Below are positions 33,694-45,549 of a stretch of 64,000 nt of DNA, piece by piece; position 1 is the first letter of the stretch, and the number at the start of each line of letters is the position of its first letter. The DNA is from Rusavskia elegans. Taxonomy: Eukaryota; Ascomycota; Lecanoromycetes; Teloschistales; Teloschistaceae. Location: assembly GCA_011316305.1 (NCBI GenBank), contig SAUG01000098.1, positions 186,001-250,000 on the forward strand, written 5' to 3'. Under the pieces are notes generated by a model. It was not told where the DNA came from. It made no database searches and saw nothing but the letters and a program-made list of their open reading frames with translations. The translations under genes and the position numbers were made by a program.

Positions 33694-36650
33694 GCCGAGG
33701 TTGGCTTGTTGCTTGTCGTCTTTTTCTACGCCGAAATCTCCTGTCAGACACATGCTAACTGCGGCTTTGAAATCTTCACCCAACGAGGCTGGCAGCTTTC
33801 GAGCGAGTTTCAGTAATTGATCCTGGATCGTAATCGGTTGTGGGAAAGGGCGATTCTGTCGAGCTGCCTCGATGTGCTTTTGGAAGACCCGTGGGATTGT
33901 TTTCCAGAGACCAATCTCAAGTAGCACAACCCCGACGGCATATAGATCGTGTTCTTTCATGAAGCGGGTGTCAGGGACATTTTGCCGTTCCGGATGCCGG
34001 TACAGATTGTGTTCCGGGTTGAAATCGGCTCTGCCGGAGGATTTCCCAAGGTCCGGACGAGAAAATTCAAAGCCCTTGAGGTATTGCGTGTAGTTTTGAA
34101 TGATGCCTCCGGAGTCACCAAAAGCTGCATCGAGCTTCACAGGGGCAAGTATGATATTCTGACTCCTGATGTTCTTGTGCACCCAACCAGAAGCATGGAG
34201 GTACAGGATGTTCTGGCACAGAACACGAGCAATTTGCAGCTTATCACTCGATGGCGGCCCCTGTCTGGATGAGTCCTGAGACTCCTCGCTCTCAATGAAG
34301 GTTGATAGCGAGTACAAAGTCCCCAAAGAATGAGCGGTCATTCCTTCCGGTATCTCGAATACGTATGCCAACTGATACCGATCCGGTTCTTCTACGAACC
34401 CAAGACAACGGAAGGCACCAATACCTTCCTCTTCATGACTGCCTCCTTCTGTCGTGATTTTGACGTTGAAGGAAGACTCTCGTAGCAGTGCAGCCAGCTG
34501 ACGCATGTTACGCTTGAGCTTTGACAAGTATTGGCGCTGCGCTATCGCTGCCATGTTATTGGGTCCTTCAAGACGCGGTTCTGCTTCGTATTTTCTATAC
34601 TCGACAATGACTTTTTGCTCCGTCGTACCGTCCTTACGGAAAAACCGTGCAAATTGTAGATTCGAATTTCTTTGTGGTACGTCATATTTCTCCAAACGTC
34701 CCTCGAGAGGTTCTATGTCATCGTCCGTGGGGACTTGTGTAAGGAGACGCTGACGTGTGGCCATCTTGGCTGGAATTGTCCCACAAAGTTCCATTGTCTT
34801 TCGGAATTTCTCTGAGCTCTCGTCCTTGGGCGACTGGAATGATAGGAGACTGGCATAAGCCAGAGTTATCTCTAGACGCCTAGTGGCCTCTCTGCATCGC
34901 CGTATCAGATCAGTCAGTGTATGATCTTGGAAAAGAGCATCTTCCGAACCCGAATCGCGGAAGATTTCAGATATCGATAGATCTAGAGCACCCGTCTTGT
35001 GTAGTTGGAGCTCCCTAAACGGCGCCTGGTTTTCCGGATAGTCGACTGCTCTTCTGTAAGGCTCATAGTACTTGTGTGCTAAAGTACGGTAAGATGAGAA
35101 AACATCATTCAATTGCCGCAAGCTATCGACGACGTCCTGAGTATGATTTATGGAGAGATCAGGATCCTCTAGCACTTTCGCAAGGTCATCATCGAAAAGA
35201 AAGGCTGCGAAGTGCTCCAGAAACACCACGTGACTTTTGATCGAATCCGTGACCTGTGTGACTGGAGGCGGCGACTTTTGAGCCCTACAGACAGTTGCGT
35301 AGACGAAGTGAGCCATCTGATATATTTCACACAATGCTGCTGCGCCCTCCGCCTTCAAAAGTCGCCGTCGAACAACGCTAGGAGCATCCCTACAATGAGA
35401 CGCAACATGATCCCGAACGACGTTATAATGGCTTTCGGGGCCGCCACCAAGTTTGGCGATCATCGAATGGTTTGCATATATGGGAATACGCTCCTCGTTG
35501 GGAAGATACAGGCAGGCTGACGTCTCGGACACCATCATTTCCTTCGGACCTGTGCGTTTCCAAATCCCATCCCTCAGCTGCATCGTAGCTGTTTCGAGCA
35601 ATTCGCGACAAGTGACGATCCGCAGAGATCTTGTCGCCGCTGGGAAAGATTCACTCAACGTTCGTATAAGATTGGAATTCTCTCTCAAATCTTCAATCAT
35701 GTCCTTCGTAGGCTCGTTGTGTACCATCTCCTCGATCGCGGCTGTATTCAACCCACGATGTGGTGTCCCAAAGAAAAAGACAGAGTAGATGGAGTTGAAG
35801 ACTTTGCCATAGCGTCTTGGGGATGAGGCTGACTCTACAACCGCCTACACCAACAGTTTCAGCTTCTGGGGTCAAGACCGAATGAACGAGTTGCGGATCC
35901 GGGGTCATACCTGCTTCACCATTAACCCTCCGAAGCTGTGTCCGATCAAAATGAAAGGTCGCGGCTACGTCATGACAGTTAGCAGCCTTCACTCCATATA
36001 GGAATAACAACCCAGACCTCATATTCGTGCAGTCGTAGAAGCTCCTGCAGGAAGTGTGTTGTGTAGTCAAGCAATCGGGCTCGAGAACCACTTTTTTGAA
36101 GAGTAGAAGGGTATCCATACGTGAATACTTGGGCATTTGGGACGTCTTTTGGTAAGAGATCGCGAAGCCACATCGCTCCACTTTCATGCTGCCATGACAT
36201 GAACGGTTTCCCTCCCACACCTGTTACAGCTATGACGCTGCATTTTCTGGTAAGCCCAAGTCCGGGGGTCATTCCATGCTATACGTACTATATCTTATCA
36301 GCGTGCTTGGGCTTAGGATTGAGAGGGGTGAGCCCAATGAATTTGGCGTCTGCCCACGCGCCATCCAGCCCGGAGTCTGTAAAGACATCATCTCCAGGTG
36401 GAGCATGCACATCCAATTTGACTCGCAATTCGTCTGCGATACCAGGGTGCTGCAGATATTTTGGTACACAGTTCCACGTGATTGTCCCTACTCCTGTGGA
36501 AGCGTTGGTGTAATGGTCGGGCGCCAAGGAGGAGTAGAGAATCCTTTCTCCGTCCGAAAGACGTATTATGTCGCAAAGCGTCTTCATATCATAGCTGGCT
36601 GGGATGCCACGCAACCGCCAAGTTCCGAATGGTAAGTCTGGAGACGCCAT
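33625..36650 (-). CDS. Alpha/beta-hydrolase (esterase)-pseudokinase fusion
   Basis: Spliced model: 36650-36289, 36237-36018, 35964-35911, 35844-33625 (951 residues; introns of 51, 53 and 66 bp, GT-AG, in frame). After a ~115-residue N-terminal module (WRLRGIPASY, LGTLTP-like ending), an alpha/beta-hydrolase domain of the type found in fungal NLRs follows: IAVTGVGGKPF, MWLRDLLP, QVFTYGYPS, nucleophile elbow GHSFGG (Ser204), FFFGTPHRG and the putative catalytic His338 in YANHSMIAKLGG. A long helical middle leads to a C-terminal kinase-like domain (about 640-930). Its catalytic loop reads HKNIRSQNIIL (768 on), lacking the catalytic Asp, so it is a predicted pseudokinase, as in many HeLo-linked fungal proteins. 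No NACHT is present. Confidence 0.82.
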
Positions 36651-37208
36651 TCGTGGTTGCCACCTTCAAGAGCCTCCATGGATATCTTGGGGATCGCGAG
36701 GAACCAGAAGAGTAAGCTTGTCTGGCCTTATCATTTGCTATGGCAGGGCATTCAGGCTGGCATATTTTCCCCGCAGCTTCCTGCAGTCTATAGAACTGAA
36801 AGTGGTCGGCTGCATTTGCGGGCAACCAATTAGAGGTTTACAGGGGCAGGGCGTAAGCCAGATGAGGCTCAGCCAACGCCCTGCACATGCGGATCCTAAA
36901 ACCTGTTAGGCTGATACCATAGGTGTGTACGTGTCAGGGACTCTGAGATCCTGTTCATTGCCCTCTTCGGGCTTCATCCCGCGGTCTTGGAGCCTGATTA
37001 GAAAGAAGCTGGGATCAAGGCACGATAGACAGACTATTGTGGGAAAGAGCGAGATCCACTGGACTTGTCACAACGACGACATACTAGGTGGAAATATTGC
37101 TGATGTTTATGGGGGAAATCACACCTTTGTCCCCAATCGAAGGGTAGAGTCATAGAGGCTCCAACCTAGCTCTTACTCGGCAGCCCGCGCCAAAACCAAC
37201 CTTACAAG
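36651..37208. other. Divergent promoter region
   Basis: 558 bp between the start of the esterase-pseudokinase gene (leftward) and the pantothenate synthetase gene (rightward). No conserved frame or motif is recognised; it probably serves both genes. Confidence 0.5.
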
Positions 37209-38234
37209 ATGGCTCAGCAGTCCCATTTACCCATCCTCCGCGACGTACGCTCGATACGCCAAGTTCGGGCGTCCATGCGTGGCCCGGTATCTCTTGTCCC
37301 CACGATGGGTCTGCTTCACGAAGGACACCTGTCCCTCGTTCGCCTTGCTGCGGAACAGACGCAGTCCATAATCCTATCCATTTACGCGAACCCATCACAG
37401 CTTACCGGTCCAGATGACGTTGGCTCTTACCCTTCGACGCTGGATACAGATCTCGAATTGCTGGTAGCTCTTAACAAGCAGCTGCGACACAGGGGATCTG
37501 GTACAGTGCAGGCAGTTTTTGCGCCAACTGACCCAGAAATGTATCCATGCTCGCCGCCAGATGACATCCCGCGTGGACTAGGAAGCTTCGTCAACATCTT
37601 GCCAATGACTGGCATCTTGGAAGGTGCGGACCGGCCCAGCCACTTCATCGGAGTGGCAACCGTATGCCTAAAACTGTTCAACGCTATCAGACCAGACAAA
37701 GTGTACTTCGGGGAGAAGGATTACCAACAAACCGTCGTTATCAAAAGACTCGTCCAAGACTTCTTACTGGACATAGAGGTGGTTGTCGGTGAAACCATCA
37801 GGGAAGCTGACGGGATGGCTCTAAGTAGTCGAAATGTCTTTTTAGGCACTCGCCGTCGTGCTGTTGCGACGGTCCTCGTCAGGGCGCTGTATGCTGCTCG
37901 AAACGGATACAAGGCCGGGAAAGTGGAGAGGAGTGAGCTCGTGTCGCTCTGCAAGCAGGTAGTTGAGGAGGAGCAAGTCAAGCAAGGGCAATTGTTGAAG
38001 GCTCAGAGAGCGAACTTTGAAGTCATCTACTTCGAACTTGCAGACCACGAGTCCATGACGCCCATCGGTACAGTAAACCCTGAAAAGGGAGCTGTAATAT
38101 GTGGAGCCATCCGGATGTTACCACTTGTGGTTCTAGCGTACGGGGAGGATAGAGGGCGACTTGACGGTAATGACACCGTACGATTGATTGATAGCATCTT
38201 ATTGGAGCCGAAAAGTACCAGCCGCTGTATTTGA
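37209..38234 (+). CDS. PAN6: Pantoate-beta-alanine ligase (pantothenate synthetase)
   Basis: One intronless frame of 341 residues. The enzyme joins pantoate and beta-alanine with ATP to make pantothenate (vitamin B5), the precursor of coenzyme A. Nucleotidyltransferase motifs are intact: PTMGLLHEGHLSLV (HxGH at the ATP site), VYFGEKDYQQ (the usual FGEKDxQQ) and DGMALSSRN. The usual FVNPxQF pantoate/beta-alanine motif reads YANPSQL, keeping Asn and Gln but changing the flanking residues. The C-terminal lobe is near normal in length. It shares a 558-bp intergenic region with the esterase-pseudokinase gene. Whether it is the genome's only copy or a paralogue cannot be told here. Confidence 0.93.
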   Translation: MAQQSHLPILRDVRSIRQVRASMRGPVSLVPTMGLLHEGHLSLVRLAAEQTQSIILSIYANPSQLTGPDDVGSYPSTLDTDLELLVALNKQLRHRGSGTVQAVFAPTDPEMYPCSPPDDIPRGLGSFVNILPMTGILEGADRPSHFIGVATVCLKLFNAIRPDKVYFGEKDYQQTVVIKRLVQDFLLDIEVVVGETIREADGMALSSRNVFLGTRRRAVATVLVRALYAARNGYKAGKVERSELVSLCKQVVEEEQVKQGQLLKAQRANFEVIYFELADHESMTPIGTVNPEKGAVICGAIRMLPLVVLAYGEDRGRLDGNDTVRLIDSILLEPKSTSRCI

Positions 38235-38626
38235 TTGCTGAATCAAATCTCATACCCAGGTCAATACTTCGGAAGTCGAGAACTCTGTATACAAAGGTCA
38301 TATGAATATTGATAGGGTGATCGTTTGTATTGAGTAGAGGCAGGTATCAGGTCGTTGAGGATTATGAGAGCGACTGTGACCGGCCATACCGGAGACATTT
38401 CCAAGATCGGAAGTTGAAAATGGAGGAGACATCTTTGGAATTGCCTCGACTCGGCGACGTGCACCAATGCGCCAATAGCCTGTCGGACACGCTCTATTTT
38501 GATTTTCTTCTGAGGACCGACAATTTCAGGCTGTCAAAATGGCAAAGTGTGGCCATCTGAAGAAAACAATAGCGGGACATAAATTCGGTGGATTTCCTTG
38601 GGCTTCTTTAATCCCCACAACCTGTT
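38235..38626. other. Intergenic, convergent gene ends
   Basis: About 390 bp between the stops of pantothenate synthetase and the esterase-NACHT gene. A 76-codon frame at 38330-38560 has no supporting feature. Confidence 0.5.
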
Positions 38627-41600
38627 TCACATGAATGATCCCAGATCGTCCGAATCTGAAAGTTCACTTTCATCGGAGCAGCCGCTCGAAAGTTCCGCTG
38701 CATCATACATTGCCCTGAGTTGCTGACCGTGATCCTCGTACCAAGCTGTCAAGCGCTCCATATACTGGCTGATTGTGAACCCGAGATACTTCATCTCAAA
38801 ATCGCCATCGACGGTTGTAAACAGTGCGCGCACCACGGAATCTGGGTTGTCACCAAGTAAGAAAGTGACGTCGGCTTCCTTTAAATATCCTGGCACAATG
38901 GTCAATGGTGGTATAGCCATTGATCCTTGAGAAGATAGTAGTAAAGATTCAAACGGCAAAAAAGTATCGATTGTATAGGGTCGCATTGCGCGTCTGAGGT
39001 CGGAGAAATCCGTACGATCCGGACCATAAAGTCTTCTGGGAGCTAATAGTACCTTTGGAAGGAAAGGAATGGGCGGCGGATGACGTAATGGAATTTGCCA
39101 TGACAAATGTTGCTGACTCTCCCCTGCGAAGAGGACGTACGTCCCACAGGCTGCGTACTTGATAGTCGCGGATTCGTATTCGTCTGACGCAATAATACCT
39201 ATTCCCTGCCAGTCACGGGGATTTTGTATCACAAAGTTCTCACCAGACTTCAATCCTCCATAGACCGATGGGGATTCGAGAGTGGTTGCAGTTTCCTTTT
39301 GAAGATCTAAGAGCTGAGTTGTTATTTTGAAGTCGTCGATAGTATACATTTGGTTCTTCTCGAATGTATGCTGGCAATATTCGTCATACATGACAGGTGT
39401 AGCAAAAGTGTTGAGAACAAGCTCTGGAAGATGTGGATGAAAATCTATAGTCCGTTTGTCGTACTGGGATAGAGACACTGCCCGAGTATCGCAACGTGTG
39501 TATGTCTTGTTTCCCATATTGAATTGGAATATGTGTAGCTGTGCTGGATTGTCGAGTGATGATGATTGATAGTGTGCAAGAGAAAAAACAGGGTTGTATG
39601 CCAGAACAACGTATGTGGAGCATGCGCTGAAGCTGCAAGTCCAACGTAAGCCGCTTTCAGGCCCCTGTTCGTGGACCTGAGCTATTGGAAGCAAAACTGG
39701 CTTGGCGTCAGGAGCCTTTACATTAATAAGCATGTTGCCAATGAAAACAACCTCGAGGTCGGAGCTAAATTTGATCAGGAGAGGATCTTCGTCAGTGTCT
39801 TCAAGACCATCAGGGAGCTTCAATTGGCCTTTGTACAAGTCGGACAGGTCTTCTAGGTCTACGATCTGTACTTCGAGTCTGATAAACCTGTCAGCGTCCC
39901 GTTCTAATATTTCGTACAGTCAGTGAGGACTCACCTTTCAGCTTGCCATCGAAGAATGATCATCTGAGTGGCATCACGAGATACGGCATGTTCTATACGA
40001 TGGATTCGAGATTCGCTTGAATCCGAGTCAAGGTCGATCAGGCCAGTGGTGCTGATATCAAAACGGCTCCAAATTCGACCCGGAGAAACTGTATACAAAA
40101 GATTGTGGCTTTCGTCCAGACAGAAACCTCTTAATGGACCGCGGACAATCTTTTCGGTCCAAAACTCGAATGATGAGTCAGTCCGCCTCCAGATTATGAT
40201 CTGGGTGATCTGGCGACTTAAGCTGGTGAAAGCGCCAAGCAAAAGCATTTCATCTCCAGAGAATATAAGTTTGGCGTCAATCAACATATGATTGCCATTC
40301 ACGATATAACTGAATGCCGATGGGGAGCTCCCAAGCTCCTGGGTTCTGCGCGAATATCTATTGCAAACGTAGTGACGAACCCCCTTCATGTTGGATTCCT
40401 GATACTCCTGGGACCAGGCGAGGAACCGTCCGCTACTGCTCAAAGCCCCAGGATGTAGCATTGTTCCTCCCTCATAGGGATGGATCGTGGTCGACTCGGC
40501 TTGCAGCGAAACGTCCTTGACAAGAAAGACGTTATCGACGAGGCCTACTGCAATATGCCCATCTCCGCTGAAGGTGACATCTAGGGGTTCGGGGCTTTCG
40601 GAGGCGCAAAAGATTGGTTCTTGAACGCCACTGCTGAGTTTGACCCGGCCATGAGGGCAATACACGAACCCGTCACCACCAAAAGCGATCGGGTTAGCGG
40701 ACTGCATCCCTAGAATGTTAACGGGTGCCGTAGTGGATAACGAGATGAGCTTTCGTGCCCATTGTGGGCGTCCGGCACAGCTGAAATCAAAGTGCTCCGA
40801 AAGAAGCCAGATTGCAGTGTATATGGTTGTGTTGACCTTGAATGACTGGGGTATCTCTTGGGTCTCAGGCCAGCTGTAGACTATACCCAGATACCGCCCG
40901 CAGGCGCTCAGCGTAGCTCCTCTTGTCTGAAGATCATGATTGTTTTCTCCAAGCTCGGTATCAACAATAGGTGTGAGCCGTTTGCCCGAGGTTATTTCCT
41001 GGCAGTAAATATGTGGCGCTCTAGTGACGTATTTGTCCAGCGTGAAGAAGACTTGTCGTCTTTCGTCTACGAAGATGTAACTGTAATCTTCCTTTGCGCT
41101 GGTATATTTTGGCAAGGCTCTATGCGCGGGAACGATGGTGGAGATACGGCGAAGTTTTGGATCATTCAGGACATGATGTCGATGGTATGAACCATTCTGG
41201 CGGAGTGATTCTAGGATCTGGAAAGAACTCGGTTCGAAAACCCTTTCTGGATCGATAAAATGTACTTCGTGAGGCCATTCCTTCAGACTCGGGCCGTAAT
41301 CATCAAGGAGCTGAAGATATGACTTCGCCCAATAGTGAAACAATGACACTAGACCTTGTGGAGATCGAGAGCCGCTCACTCTTGGCTCACACCGTAAGCA
41401 CCAGTCGAGCACAGCTTGTAGGTGAGTACTGAGGGTTCCATAAATGTCGCGATCAATGGTGAAACATATCTCCAGCCAGTACAATGAATTCCTCGAGGCA
41501 AGGAATCCCTGTAAGATCGGCACTTGTCTTACAAGGGTCTCCGAAGTGGATTCGGTGAGATGCAAAATCCAATTGAGGTATGCATATTCGAGCAGCTTGG

Positions 41601-44600
41601 CGTTATCCATCTGCCACCCCTTGAAAGAATCATCTCTGGACGACTTTCCGGGGATACAGCAGGTGGAAAGATACTTGACACATATTCCAGAGAGCAGTGC
41701 ACTGTCATCCTGGGTTCGAACGAAGAATGCGTGGAGGTCTTGCCTCAAATTAGATGCCCTCTCTTGGTCAATGAGAAATTCCTTTGTTGACAAATGTATC
41801 AGTTGTATTATTCCGTCCTTCACCGTGACCAAGGAACCGCATACTGACTCAACCTCACGTGTGGAGCACAGAAGGTGTTGAGTTTACCCTAAGTCATCAA
41901 TAGCTGCCTCGTACTGTATTTTGAGTGCTTCGCCAACCTCGATCAAATGAAGGGGCCTCTTTGCGAGTGTGATCCACTTCAAAAGTCGGCAGCAAAAGGT
42001 CTTGCGTGGGGGCTTGAGAGAATTATGGAGCCTGGTCAGGATAAGCTCATAGACCGCATTCAAGCCGTCCGGTAGACGATCAAGAGTATACTCTACATCC
42101 TCAATCGTAGAACAATGTTTGAGTTCTTTGATCATCAATGCAACCCATAAGAACATGCCCTTGCTACGAGTGTTGAGAATCCGGGTAATTCTGTGGCGAA
42201 CACGCGGATCTGATAGAAATCCGCTCTGGGAAACTTGATACTCGAGGTAACTTTTGATATCTTCTTGAACATCTCCAGGTCCTATGCCTAGAGCCGGCTT
42301 ATTCTGAAGTATGTTGACCAGATTTGGCTCCCGCCGGCTTGTAAGAACAACTTTCGCAGTACCTTTTTCAGTGAGCTGGATCAGGCGAGGTAGCAATTGA
42401 TCTATGTCGGAGCACTCATCGGCTGCGTCTATAATGATGATGGCACGTGGTAGGATGCTTAGGTATCTAGATATCATCTCGAAAAGCGGTCGAAAATTGA
42501 TTGCTCTGAACCGTCCCCCACGGTCCATCTGGAATCTAAGATCTTTCAGGATATTGTGACGAGCAACTTGTGGTGATTGAACAAGTTGATGTGCAAGGGC
42601 TTTGGTGATAGCCAAGGCATTGTTCTTGTCTGTATCCGCGTTCTTACAGAAGAAATAAAAGATTGGTTGAGGTTGCGGATCAACATTGTCGGGTTTCTCC
42701 AAATGATCCACTAGATAGGATGCAAGGACTGTTTTCCCCGCTCCTGGAATGGCGTGGATCCAGAGTAACGACTGAGTCTCCTCATCTTTGCCATTGGACC
42801 ACTTCACAAATTCTGGCCTGGCCTCAATCCATCGACAAGTTTCTCGATGGCGCGACAAGCGTGCGTCTTCGAGATCATCCTGATAATGACCGCATTCATA
42901 AGCCGCAGGAGCTAGCCACCTGGATATTTCATGGAATTGGGCATCATATCCCGCAGTGCCGAAGGGAGACTGTCGGTTTTTGACTATGATGCAAAACGAG
43001 TCAGATGTATATCGGTGCGCTCAGGACAAGAGTCAATACTACTAACACGTGACTCCTACAATACATCGTCAGTCAGAAGGTTGATACAAAGATTGTCTTC
43101 ATTTGTACTGACGCTCATCGCTGTTTGGGAGTTTCCTGTCGGCACTAAATCGAGCCCGAATGATATCAGATGCAGATTTTGCGAATTCCTCCAAGAAACC
43201 GAGAACAATGCCATATTCCACGTCTTTGCGGCCAAATTTGACCATTTCCGAATGATTTCGGTTGAGTGGATAAATGTGCTGGACCTGGTCTTCTCCCGGA
43301 CGACCATGTGTTGCAGAGGATGCGTCAACTAGGATCGAAGGTGGGCCAGTCATAGACCAAACGCCATCAGCGCTCTTCGGCGAGTCAGTAGATGAGCGAG
43401 TTCATCGATAATCGCACACTCACTTTAGCTGCAGTCGGCGATAGCTTCGTTTCATAGAAACATATGATGCTGGAATCCGGAAAATTGAACGATTTGGAGA
43501 ATTCTCGACAAAGCCGCCTGAGACGCTCAGAGCTGTGCTTCAGAGTGAACAAGAGTTGTTGGTTGGGTTGCCCGTCACACCAGTCTAAGAGTGGGTCAAT
43601 GTTCATCCCTTGATTCGGGCAGCCAAAGAACAAGATTCCGTAAATTGCCTTGTAAGTCGCGGCCATCTCAGTGGAGTGATCTTGACTCATCTGCACAAGG
43701 GCCTGGAGATCATGTTAGTGTATTTGGGCATCCTACTACGGATAGCTTATGGGTCAAAACTTTACTCGCCTCCTTGAGAACCAAACCACCAAAGCTATGA
43801 CCAAGGAAGACAAGGGGGATACAAATACTTGATCCCTGTGATTCGTTGAGCAATCCATACTTCAGATGGAGCAAGAACTGCAAGTCCTCGAGAACTTACA
43901 GCGTATTGCCGTCTTGATGAAACTAGAATCCTTCTGAACGTTGATAATAGGGCCTCTAGGTCTTGGAAGGATAGGCTTGCGGTGAGTTTTGAGTCGTACC
44001 CATAGATCCACACCTGCGCGCCGTGAAGATCGTCGGGCAACGTGTCTCGAAGCCACATAAATTCTTGCTCTCGTGGCTTAAAAGAGGTGAAAGCATGGCC
44101 TCCAAGGCCAGTTAGTGCAACGACGCTAGAGTCTCAGAGTTAATTGGTACCTATCAAACATAGCAAGAGACATACTCGAGAAGGTGCTCTTGCTGATTTC
44201 GGAAAGAGTTCAGTGGGGTCAGCCCTTCAAAATGGGAATCAAGGGTTATGACATGCGGCCGTGATTGACCATCGGCTGTGGTGTGCGCATAATCCAACAA
44301 CTCGAACGTCCATTGGTTTGTCTTCTCATTGAGACTTCGGGCTAGAACCACAGATGAAATTGTCGCTGTCTTTAAGCCACTATGTCCTGAACTAACGCAA
44401 GGGAATGAATGGTGATATCGGACTGGCCTTGGTCGAAGCCAAACGTAGCCTCAAGTAATTCTGGTGTGCTACCCCATGAGTACTCCCCTGGTAGATCTTG
44501 AACACGATAAGTTATCCGCTTCAATGAGCTCTGTAGGGGACTGAGAGAACTTTCTTGGGCTTCATTGTTGCCATTTCGGCGCTGCAATAACTTAGCTGAG

Positions 44601-44709
44601 ACGTTAAACTCTTTTGCGAAGTTTGACCTTGAATTTTCGCCACGGTAGATGTGCCCAGAGATTGTTTTTGGACCGGTTCATTGTCACCGTTGTGAGTAAA
44701 TCTTATCAT
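38627..44709 (-). pseudogene. Esterase-NACHT-propeller STAND gene with two lesions
   Basis: Exons by eye: 44709-44644, 44581-44176, 44125-43900, 43835-43770, 43702-43424, 43374-43113, 42983-39935, 39887-38627. Order: N-terminal module (YRVQDLPGEY), alpha/beta-hydrolase (VALTGLGGHAF, MWLRDTLP, VWIYGYDS, GHSFGG, FFGCPNQG, NHSEMVKFG), NACHT (Walker A PGAGKT near 42740, Walker B IIIIDAADEC near 42430), then ~1000 residues with degenerate blade-like motifs (SACGRYLG, SSSGRFLAW, AACGTYVLF) suggesting beta-propellers. Two lesions break the reading: a frame change between about 44372 and 44405, and an in-frame TAA at 41884-41886 inside otherwise continuous coding sequence. The intron at 43703-43769 appears to be GC-AG. 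The first exon and start are weak. It could still be a functional gene if the lesions are assembly errors, but as read it does not give one protein. Confidence 0.7.
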
Positions 44710-45549
44710 CGAATGAGATAAGCTTTTTATCACGGGGAATCTTTGTGTTGTGGGATCATAATGGGATGGATGTTCAGCCTCGTTGGGTCTGCCTGTAGTT
44801 CTTGCAGGGTTGTTTCGAGCTCGGTCGCAGGATATATCTCCTCGTCACAGCAACGCCGGTGTATACAGGGCGAGGTAAGGTAGAAAGTAGCAAGAGTTGG
44901 CTAGAAATATTTTGATCTCATTCGTAAACCTCCCCAAATACCGAGCTTGAGGCTATGGCGGGATCGACGTTAGATTTCAACGCAGCCCCGCTTCAGCCTC
45001 AGGCAGCAGTCGTGTTTTGGGTGATGGCGGTGAGACTCCCATTGGAGCAAGCCCAATGCATGGTGGCAAGCCAAGCTGATAGATTCCCATTCAGGGGTCG
45101 TTTCCGCGCATTCCGCCCAGCCCCGAATCAGAACTACAGGGCTGCTGATCTGTTATGTATACACTTTTATATGACTTTGAAGATGTATTGAAGATACCAA
45201 GCAATCCTTACAACGAGATTCCCGTTTGAGGTATTCGGTTGCTGTTCGCCCCTAATTTGCGGTTGACGGTACCAGACGGGATCGACCTTTGTGCGCACGC
45301 CGCTCATCCCATTCTGGCTAGCGAATTCGCTCAGGCAACCGACGTTTACCCGCTCCACATAACAATTATCAATGACGTCAGAGCACGACATCACCCCAAA
45401 CAAAACTACAACCTCTCAAAGCCTTACTCCTCCTCACTGCAAACCGAACCACTCAATTGCAATCATATAACCACTCACCCCCAAAACCCTCAACCTACAA
45501 CAATCAACCCATTCCACTACCCATCCCCACCACTCACAACCAAACAACA
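44710..45549. other. Intergenic, divergent upstream regions
   Basis: Lies between the esterase-NACHT gene (leftward) and a small gene (rightward). The right end is a CA/CT-rich leader, with a TATA-like TATAAC near 45466 about 85 bp before the next ATG. No gene seen. Confidence 0.5.

Noticed and set aside
44340..44440. Short introns (32 or 86 nt) that would repair the frame of the esterase-NACHT gene
   Set aside because: 32 nt is too short for these introns, and the 86-nt version deletes the block that is conserved with the neighbouring esterase-pseudokinase protein.
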